Shown in pieces: positions 55,741 to 64,000 of a stretch of DNA of 64,000 nt; position 1 is the stretch's first letter; the number at the start of each line of letters is the position of its first letter. The notes beneath the pieces were generated by a model. That model made no database searches. It saw nothing but the letters and a program-made list of their open reading frames with translations, and was not told the origin of the DNA. The stretch is from Orobanche coerulescens. Lineage: Eukaryota > Streptophyta > Magnoliopsida > Lamiales > Orobanchaceae. A program made the translations under genes and the position numbers. Location: positions 3,025,501-3,089,500 of the forward strand of contig CM065819.1 in NCBI GenBank assembly GCA_033398695.1, written 5' to 3'.

Positions 55741-57180
55741 TTCTTCATTTTTATGTTACTATATAAATCGGTTTTATTTATTAAAACTTAATCATATGGG
55801 TAATATTAAAATTAGAAAAATATAATTTTTGAAATCGAGACGAAAAAGAGTCGGAAAATCGCTGCCGGGGAAGCTGCCGGGCGCCAGTCTTGGACCGGCT
55901 GGGTAGCTTGCTTCTGCCTTTGGCGAGATCAGCCCCTCGGCAAAGGACCGACTATGATGTCGGACCACGGGCTAGGCCCGGGCGATCTTATTTCGACTTC
56001 GTTTTGTGTTTATGTTTCGTTATAATAATTTCCGGCAATTAAATTGGATTTAATTTGACTAAATAAAATTCTTGGTGTTTTATTTTGAGGAAATTTATTA
56101 TTGTGAAATATTTATCGCCCGGTTTATACGAACGAATTAAAACTACAATGCTTGTCAATTAATTGGATTAATTCTAATAGATGGTTATTTATTTATATTG
56201 GTTGGATCAATATATTTAATGTGTAATCAATTTATTTAGTATTTATTGGATAAATGCTTTTGAATGGGGATGTGGTTCATGGATCTAGTTTTGAATCGTT
56301 CGGTTTTATTCGATTGGGTTGTAAAGGCCGTTTTGAGCCTATTTATTTTACTAGAAAATTTGTATAGGATGCAATTTTTCATATGTAAAATTTATATGTA
56401 ATGAAGAAGACCAGAGGAAGATCCGTTTCGAGAAGACGAAGATTCAAGATGAAGACTTGTAATTCGATTACGGAGTTTTTGTTTCTAGGAACGGTCCATG
56501 AACCACATGTTGGAAGCAACTAGGTTGTGAGTGGTTGTTTCATATTGTATGAATGCAACAAACGCGCTTAAATGAATTAATGTGCAAAGTGTAACATTAA
56601 TCGCGAAAATTCTCCCACGACAAATTATTAAGTTTATAAGGTTTCAAGGTTTTCCTTCCCTCCATCGAGCTTTAGGGAAATTTAAATCCAAACCGGATGT
56701 GCTATGCTTCCGAGTTATCGGGGTAGTCGTTCGACGAGGACGGTTAAATTACCGGGAGCGCATTGGATGCCTTCGGTTGGAGCAAATTCTATCCTAGAAA
56801 CCTGACAGGTTGCCAGATAAGATTCAATTGTGAAACTGATTTGCGTCGATGGTATAAACTTAACTTGTTCGCAAACCATAGAAACTGTATAGGTTGAGAA
56901 GAGTGAACAAGGGGAAAAAGAAGATCGAATATCCATTAGATGGGTTGGTGTTGGACACCACTTTACGAAAATTAATATACTAGAAACCTGTTCGGTTGCC
57001 CTCTATTAAGATTTATAAAGAACTCGATCGCCACTATGAAGTAGAACGGACGATACTTCCATATTTCACATAGGAGTGTGTTATTTCGATAAAAATAGTG
57101 GGAGCTTGGTAACAAGAATAGAAAACACCTTAATTCTATACTCAGAACATAATATAATAAGTCACTAATTAATATGTCGT
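55741..57180 (+). other. Foreign or rearranged stretch where LTR end and PBS should be
   Basis: Does not match the last 390 bp of the 3' LTR. It contains a GC-rich island (about 55855-55975, GCTGCCGGG repeats, GGGCTAGGCCCGGGCG), a 12-bp inverted pair GTGGTTCATGGA / TCCATGAACCAC (about 56271 and 56495) and, from about 56900, what looks like normal copia leader. No ORF of note. Confidence 0.5.
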
Positions 57181-57205
57181 ACTTAATGCAGACATAACAC
57201 TCAAT

Positions 57206-58126
57206 ATGACAATGAACCCACTCGCAATTCTACTCGAAAAGAACACCTTGATCAGACCTAACTTCATAGATTCGCTCCATACTCTGATGATTCTCCTCAG
57301 TATAGAGGCACCGGGATATGTCTTGGAGACGGACATTCCGGCGCCTCCTGTGCGGACCACAGCCAATAAGGAAGAGATTGAAAACCACAAAAAGTGGGTT
57401 AAGGATGATGTAAAAGTCCGTGCATATATGATGGCTTCTATGTCTAATGAGCTTCAGAGAGCTCATGAGAAAATGACTTCTACTAGATTCCATCTCACTT
57501 AATCGAGCTTTATGGTGAGAACAGCAGAACTGCTAGATATGATATATCCAAGCAACTGTTCGGTGCAAGGATGAAAAAGGGTGAGAAGGTTGGGAAACAC
57601 GTCCTCAAAATGATATCCATGATCGAGAGATTGGAGGCTCTTGATTTTAAAATGGATACTTCTCTTCAAACCGACCTTATCCTACAGTCTCTCCCTGATT
57701 CCTTCTCTCAGTTTGTTATGAACTTCAACTGCAATTAGATTGCGTGTAACTAGCTGGGTTAATGAACAAATTGGTGGCCGCTCAGTCTCAGATAAAGACT
57801 CGCGGATGAAGGAGTCTTCCCTTGTGATTTCTTATGGACCTCGGAGGTCTAAGAACAAGAATAAAAATACTAAGAAGCAGACGGGACCAAAAGCCAAGGA
57901 CTTCAAGGCAAAGGGCAAGGCCCCGATGGTTCCGAAGAACAAGAAGAAGAAAGAGGCTTGTCTCAAGTTCGGTGAGCTGGGCCACTGGGCTAGATACTGT
58001 CCGATTCTTCATGGCACTTCATGTACAGAACTTTTAGTTTTGGAAACAAATTGTTCTGCTACTGTATTTTCTACTTCCTGGACACCAGATTCTGGTGCTA
58101 GTTCTCATATTTATACCGTGAATTAG
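57206..58126 (+). pseudogene. Copia gag and protease, frameshifted
   Basis: ATG at 57206 (MTMNPLAILLEKNTL). Gag domain with DDVKVRAYMMASMSNELQ, a frameshift at about 57495 (HLIELYGENSRTARYDISK in the next frame), and QSLPDSFSQFVMNFN followed by a stop. Lys-rich linker, then a zinc knuckle reading CLKFGELGHWARYC, in which the second Cys is Phe. Protease active site PDSGASSHI at about 58086-58112, then a stop. Same fold order as other plant copia gag-pol. Confidence 0.82.
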
Positions 58127-59602
58127 GATCTGGAAAAAAAGTAGGAAGCTTGGAGCTGGATAAGTTATGATCACTGTCGGAAGTGAGCATAGTGTCGAGG
58201 CAACTGACATAGGATCACTTCTTTTGGGTTTAGAATCCGTCTTTGTTTTGACTTTAGAGGATGTACTTGTTTTGCCCAAGGGGCATAAAAACATTGTATC
58301 TATTCCGGTCATGGAACGAAAAGGCTTTTCATTTTTCATTGGTGATGGTTCCTGCAAAATTTATTTTAGAAATAAACTAGTTGGTACTGCAACATTGTTA
58401 ATTTGACTATATCATCTAAACCTCAGTAACAAAGTCGTTGTGAATACTATGACTAGGAAACGTGGTAGGGATGAAACCAATCAAGTTTTGAAATGGCATC
58501 TTAGACTTGGTCATGTTGGTCAGACAAAGGTTTACAAAATGGAAAAAGATGGACTTATGGGTCCATTGGTATCGGATCCCTTTCCTACTTGTGAATCTTG
58601 CCTTAAAGGCAAAATGACTAAGTCCCCATTCACAGGGACTTTTGAAATTGCCACTGATAAACTGGGATTAATCCATACCGACGTATGTGGTGCTTTGAAA
58701 GCAGCATGTGATGGATATCAATATTTCCTTATGTTTACAGATGATCATACTAGGTATGGTTATATATAATTAATGAAACATAAATTCGAGGCCTTTGAGA
58801 AATTCAGGAATTCAAGGCCCTAGTCGAGAAACAAACCGGTAATCATATCAAAGCACTTCGGTTAGACCGAGGTGGCGAGTATATGAGTATAGAGTTTGAT
58901 GAGTTCCTTAAGGAACATGGAATAGTATCACAACTAACACCTCCAGGTACTCCTCAGTTAAATGGTGTGTCAGAAAGAAGGAACCGGACCTTCTTGAACA
59001 TGGTCCGTTCCATGCTGGGCTATACTGACCTACCGATTTACCTATGGGGGTATGTACTCCTGACTGCCGCTTACATCTTGAACAGATATCCTTCTAAATC
59101 TGTTCCTAAAACTCCACATGAGATGTGGGAGGGCAGGAAACCAAGTCTTAATCATATTAGGATTTGGGGATGTCCCGCCTATGTCAAGAAGACTAAGGTG
59201 GAAAAATTGGAAGCTAGGTCTCCGAAGGGACGTTTCATTAGATTCCCGTCTGGGATGATGGGTTATATATTCTACATGCCCGAAGATCGAAAGATCGTTG
59301 TTGCTTTACAAGCACACTTCCTGGAAGATGAGTTCATTCAGGAAAACGGAGCAGGTAGAAGAATTTATTTGGAAGAATGCAATGAAACTCCTAAGGAGAC
59401 ACCTGTGTCAGAAACTGTAACCGAACCTTCTGAAACACAAGTACAACCACCTAGTAGGTCTAGTAGGGTGTCTCATTTACCTGAGAGGTATGGGCTTGTA
59501 CACTTGGAGGAGTTGGGTCTCCGTGAGGTTCCAAGTGATAGCCAAGAGACCGACCCAACGACCTATAACCAAGCGATGGTGGATGTAGACTCCATGAAAT
59601 GA
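58127..59602 (+). pseudogene. Copia GAG-pre-integrase and integrase, broken
   Basis: GAG-pre-integrase: WHLRLGHVGQTKVYKM and CESCLKGKMTKSPF (zinc-binding pattern). Core: first Asp in LIHTDVCGAL, then DDHTRYGYI and a stop at about 58770. After a frame change, LRLDRGGEYM (second Asp), Glu in NGVSERRNRTFLNM and the C-terminal part (HEMWEGRKPSLNHIRIWGC, KGRFIRFPSGMMGY) run open from 58883 to 59602. Stops and frameshifts at about 58407, 58770 and 58800-58830. Confidence 0.82.
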
Positions 59603-59611
59603 CGTGAAGCG

Positions 59612-60337
59612 ATGGAAGCTACGATAGACTCGATGCAAGTCAATCAGGTCTGGACTCTAGTAGACCATCCCGAGGGCATAGTGCCTATTGGGAACAAGTG
59701 GATATATAAGAGAAAGACTGATGGAGATGGCAAGGTTGACGCCTATAAGGCCAGGCTTGTGGCAAAAGGTTATATCCAGAAGGAAGGGATCGATTACCAT
59801 GATACCTTCTCACCCGTAGCCATGATCAAGTCTATTTGCATGATGCTTGATATAGCTGCCTACCATAATTATGAGATATGGCAAATGGACATAAAGACGG
59901 ATTTCCTTAATGGATTCCTCGAGGAGGAAATCTATATGGAGCAGCTTAAAGGCTTTGTGTCCGAAGTCTATATTCATAAAGTATGCAAGCTTCAGCGTTC
60001 CATTTATGAACTGAAGCAAGCGTCGCGTAGTTGGAACCTTCATTTTGACGAGGCGGTCAAAGAGTTTGATTTCGTGCAAAATGAAGAGGAACCTTGTGTA
60101 TACAAGAGGGTTAGTGGGAGCAAGATCGCATTCTTAGTACTATATGTAGATGACATTCTACTAATAGGAAATCATGTGGGAATGCTCAGTTCGGTAAAAG
60201 CTTGGCTTTCGAGCAATTTCTCTATGAAAGACTTGGGAGAAGCAACCTATATTCTTGGAATTCGGCTCTACTGGGATAGGGCGAAGAGAACAATAGGTCT
60301 TTCCCAAGCCCTCTATATAGATAAAATCTTAAAGTGA
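59612..60337 (+). pseudogene. Copia reverse transcriptase, nearly open
   Basis: VNQVWTLVDHPEG, NKWIYKRKTDGDGKVDAYKA, first catalytic Asp in MDIKTDFLNGF, YELKQASRSW, LYVDDILLIG with the YVDD box, YILGIRLYWDR. It is in the same frame as 58883-59602, separated by a TGA at 59600-59602 (MK*REAMEA, where CGA would keep the frame). It stops at a TGA at 60335-60337. Confidence 0.85.
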
Positions 60338-61128
60338 TTTAAGATGGATGATTCTAAAAGAGGGTTTCTTCCGATGCGACATGGAATAAAACTCACCTCG
60401 AAGATGTGTCCTTAAAGTGAGGAACAACGAAGGGAAATGAGTAATATACCATATTCTTCGGCCATGGGTAGCCTTATGTATGCTATGTTGTGTACGAGAC
60501 CTGGCATTGCGCATGCTGTAAGCGTGGTGAGTAGGTTTCAGGCAAACCCAGGTAGGGAACATTGGACTGCCGTAAAGAATGTTCTTAAGTACTTAAGAAG
60601 GACTAGAGACATGGTTCTAATGTATGGTGGTGGAGAATTAGATGTAGTGGGATTCACTGATTCGGACTTCCAGGGACAGAAGGACGACTCGATGTCTACT
60701 TCTGGCTACATATTTACTCTTAATGGAGGAGCAGTATCTTGGCGTAGCACCAAGCAAAGCGCGACTGCTGATTCCACTTGTCAAGCTGAGTATCAAGCAG
60801 CCTCGGAGGCTTCCAAGGAAGGGTTCTGGATTAAGAAGTTTCTGGGAGAACTTCAAGTGATACCATGCGCCGAAATTTGCCTATTCCATTGTCTTTGCGA
60901 CAACGGAGAGTAGCACAGGCTAAGGAGCCGAGGTTTCACAACAGCACCAAACACATTGAAAGGAAGTATCATCTCGTAAGAGAATTTATTCGCAAGGGAT
61001 ACATTGTGCTACACAGAGTAGACTCAGCCGACAACGTCGCTGATCCACTGACCAAGACACTTTCTCAGACTAGCTTGGAGCATCATCTAAAGAACATGGG
61101 TATTAGATATCATAGTGTGTGGCATTGA
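60338..61128 (+). pseudogene. Copia RNase H, frameshifted
   Basis: IPYSSAMGSLMYAMLCTRPGIA begins the connection; the RNase H part shows VVGFTDSDFQG, RSTKQSATADSTCQAEYQAASEA and, after a frameshift near 60870-60910, STKHIERKYHLVREFI and NVADPLTKTLSQ. The conserved catalytic region CDNxxA is damaged at the frameshift (LFHCLCDNGE). It ends before the PPT (61131-61143, AAGTGGGAGAT). Confidence 0.82.
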
Positions 61129-61143
61129 GTGCAAGTGGGAGAT

Positions 61144-63131
61144 TGTTAGGAGTATGCCCTCGAATGCCACTCAGAGGATGTTGAGTGAGGGCATTGTACT
61201 TATAATTATGTAATTCACTATCATAAGGCAATGTATGTTTCTTTATTTACTGGTAGTTACTGGCATTCCTAACTCGCAAAATATATATATATATATATAG
61301 AAACTAGTCCGTGTATTTGAGAGCATAACATTCCACTCCTTATTGGATAAGGGTGTCGGCACTGGAAAGGTTTATAGCTAAAACACTTAATCGTTCGCAA
61401 GTCGATGAAACTTGACTGGGCGTTAAGTTTATGTAAAGACTTGTATGACGTGTTCTTTGACATGAAGAGTGCCTGTCGAACACTAATGGTTAGTGGGAGC
61501 ACGCGCTATAGGTATGCTAATTGGATTAGGATACTAAAACCGACTCACCCTCGATTCGTCACGCGGATTTCACTCCGGGACAGTCAATGACGGAATCGAA
61601 AGGTTGTGATAGGTATTCGTGAACCTTCGAATTGAGGATTTAGTAGGGATGTGCTTGTGACATTAAGATTTTCATTAGAGTAGTTCGACCCTATAAACCG
61701 GAAGGCGGGGGTCAACCTCGACGTGCGTCTTGACGGGCAAGTAGCAGGTCCTACTGAATACCAAGATAGAATTCTTTCTCCTGTTAGTGAACAGGTTATA
61801 TGTCTTATGCGGTTATTGGCAGATGAGATCATAAGTCTTTGGCCAAAGCATTGGAGCTAGTTGTATTGGATACACGAGAGCTCGATGATCTCGATTTGCA
61901 ATAACTCATGCATATCGTCAAGTACAGATAGGGTTTGACTGACCGTAACCCTATAACTTGATAGGGACATTTGAAAGAAGGGTTTATACGTATACTGGTA
62001 TTCATGAAAGAATGGTTCTTGAATGATCTCAATCATTCGTTCTCAGTTGGGGTACAGTGTAGGCCGCCAGGCTGGCTAGGTGGTGCTACTACTCTTTGGT
62101 TCCTCCCATTGCTGATTGAGACGGACCTACCGAGTCACGCATTAGGATTGACGATGTAACGAATCGAGCTTAAACTCTCTTTTATAAATATTAGATATTG
62201 GATATCTAATTTATTGGACATTAGATGTCTAATTTATTTAGGGACATTGGATGTCTAAATTAATTTATTGGATAAATTAATTTACGGCCTAATGAATTAA
62301 ACAAATTACTAGGTGATTAATTTAATTCAAAGATATAATTATTTCTTGTAAAATTAATTATATTAATTTGTATTTGATACAATTAATTAATTAAATTAAT
62401 TAATTGATATAAATACATCGGAACGGAATGGAATTTATCTGTTTGGACTCGAGAGAGTCCGAAACGGACCGGATTCCTCCGGTCCTTCTAGATGGCCGAA
62501 CCACCCCTTTTATTTTTTGTCTTGGTCTTCACTTTCCACCTTAATAGGTGGAAGACCATGGAAAATGGGTGTGAGTAGTATTCTTGGAGAATAATTATAA
62601 AGAAGTAAAGTAGAGGAATGAAAGTGACTTACTCACTTGAAGAAAAGACTCACGGCATTTTTGAGCAAAGGAAAGAGAAAATTATTTTTCTCAAGACTTC
62701 TTCTTCTTCATTTTATCTTCTTCATTCCTTTTTGAGTTTTTCTAGGAAAAAATCGAGAGAAAAATAGAGAGAAAATATATCTATACACTTAGAGTGTTTT
62801 AGATTATATTTGATAGCTCCTACCACTTTGTTCTAGCCGTGTCCTTGGAGGAAAACAAAGTGGAAGTCGTTCTGATCGTTTTTCCGGCACGTGGCAAGTA
62901 GAGGCATGGTGCTTTTGGTGCTTGGGATTTCAAGAGCTTGGCGGATCGGATTCGTAGACGAGACAATTATTTAATCAACGGACTTCAAGGGTATGATTTC
63001 GTATCCTACACTTGTTTTCATTTATATATTCGTATATACTAGCTTGATCGATCCTCGTAGGGATTCAGATCGAATTAATTTTCGTTTTATCGCTTCCACT
63101 GGGCCTTTGTTTTAGGCATTGAATCCCAACA
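61144..63131 (+). repeat. 3' LTR of the rearranged copia element
   Basis: 1,988 bp from TGTTAGGAG to CCCAACA, preceded by PPT AAGTGGGAGAT. Contains three GACATTAGATGTCTAA-like units at about 62190-62265 within the part lacking in the 5' LTR. Confidence 0.88.
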
Positions 63132-64000
63132 TGATCCCCATCGTGGGACCCACAAGGCTATTTATACGCGGAACTATGAACTTTGACCGATAAGGTCCAC
63201 GTACAATCAAATGGGAAACAATAGAAATGGTATTCAAAACCATATCCAATAAATCTGAATACAACACATCACAAATCAATAACATGGCAACACAGGCCGA
63301 AACATCAAGGAAACCAAAATTAGTACTCGAGTACTCAAAAACCATTCCAGTACAACAACTCTGAATGGAAGAAATACAAAACATAACCAGAGACAAGACA
63401 CAGCATCACACCTTCCCATCATATTCATGCCGACCCGGTACACATCTATCCGCTCTCCTAGAAGCTGAAATACATGAAAGGTATTTCCCCCATAAAGGGG
63501 TTAGCCGTCGAATAGCTAGTGCAAGTATATCGAATATGAAATACAATACTCATCGACAATAAAGTAAATGTAATCATCATCTCATCAATCCAAGAATAGT
63601 ATTCCGGAATAACTAAATCTCATATCATCACATCAATACATACATGATTAACTGTGGAACCGCACCAGAGGCTACGAAACCCTCAGAGGACCCGTCGGTC
63701 CATCCCAGAGTGGTTGACCCAAAATATCCGTGGAACCACATCAGAGGCTATGGAACCCTCAGAGGACCCGTCGGTCCATACCGGAGTGGATATATACAAT
63801 TATGCCATTTATATATCTTACTTTCAAAGTCGAGAACATACGATCATAAACATATAATTCCCTTGAGACATCGAGAATCGGAAGGAAAAGAGTATAAGTT
63901 CGGTAGGTCCGAGAACGCTCTTCCGACACCTAAATGATTCATAAGGAACATGATAATGAATAATCGATATACAAACCACATGAATAAACTCCCAAAACCC
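63132..64000 (-). repeat. 5' LTR of the Tekay-like element, continued to the window edge
   Basis: Matches 17606-18480 with scattered differences; carries the second copy of the short tandem hairpins (about 63485-63530) and the acceptor-like site. Cut by the window end. Confidence 0.87.

Larger units (their letters stand above)
54777..63131 (+). mobile_element. Ty1-copia retrotransposon, rearranged, inserted in the Tekay-like LTR
   Basis: Starts TGTTAGGAG (54777), ends CCCAACA (63131); flanks TGAGC and TGATC, a 5-bp TSD with one change. 3' LTR 61144-63131 (1,988 bp) is complete. The 5' LTR matches it only to about 55740 and lacks a 630-bp part; the PBS is not found. The coding part 57206-61128 is gag-PR-IN-RT-RH with many breaks. 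Lineage beyond copia not assigned. Confidence 0.85.
17561..64000 (-). mobile_element. Tekay/Del-like Ty3-gypsy chromovirus, split by nested elements, right end outside the window
   Basis: Minus-strand element: 3' LTR 17561-19557, pol 19593-28105 (split by 22148-27157), gag 53326-54487 (split from pol by 28106-53320), PBS about 54715-54730 and 5' LTR 54732-54776 plus 63132 to the window end (split by copia 54777-63131). The domain order PR-RT-RH-IN-chromodomain is gypsy. The C-terminal stretch (RLALP, NIFHVSQLRKYVPDPSH, KTIPLVKVQW, TWDMEE) is the Tekay chromodomain type. Stops in gag and integrase mean it is inactive. It is the host of most other insertions and thus older than them. Confidence 0.88.

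Overview
This window is gene-free, repeat-dense DNA of a flowering plant (most likely a eudicot, pericentromeric or other heterochromatic). The evidence is plant-type Ty1-copia and Ty3-gypsy (Tekay/Del-like chromovirus) retrotransposons, a CACTA (En/Spm-type) DNA transposon with a tnp2 gene, and plant-style introns. I see no host gene, tRNA, rRNA or CRISPR array. Nearly every base belongs to a transposable element, and target-site duplications (TSDs) let the nest be unpacked.

Layout. 1-549: decayed RNase H fragment, cut by a solo LTR (550-3575, TSD CAAAT). 3589-15724: a near-complete SIRE/Maximus-type copia element on the minus strand with an extra env-position ORF. 15725-17465: remnant of another copia element (plus). 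17466-17560: end of a gypsy-type LTR. From 17561 to beyond 64000: a Tekay-like gypsy element on the minus strand (LTR 17561-19557, pol, gag, second LTR from 54732). Three elements sit inside it: a non-autonomous LTR element in its RT (22148-27157); a gag-only element (TR-GAG type) in the gag/protease junction (28106-53320, TSD GCTTC); and a broken copia element in its 5' LTR (54777-63131). The gag-only element's own 5' LTR is split by a non-coding LTR element (34037-50195, LARD type, TSD AGTAT), which in turn carries an 8,991-bp CACTA transposon (37801-46791, TSD TTG). This gives a nest about six insertions deep.

How the parts relate. The solo LTR, the gag-only element, the LARD and the Tekay element share LTR ends, primer-binding-site leader, polypurine-tract region and a long internal LTR layout, so the coding-poor ones look like parasites of Tekay-type machinery. 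All four LTR types place, in the same order: a family-specific array of short CpG-rich palindromes, a TATA box, a leader of about 150 nt ending in a donor-like GT, 0.75-2.0 kb of variable sequence, a double hairpin whose stems are kept by paired changes, an acceptor-like AG 20 nt further on, then about 365 nt to the LTR end. I read this as a conserved intron inside the LTR; that is inference.

Other points of interest: a quartet of small hairpins with one shared loop and different stems in the SIRE leader; a 482-bp palindrome between the two CACTA genes; an apparent LTR-boundary shift in the gag-only element; and a bias of inactivating changes toward CAG-to-TAG and CGA-to-TGA, as expected from deamination of methylated cytosine. 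Most genes carry stops or frameshifts, so they are annotated as pseudogenes.
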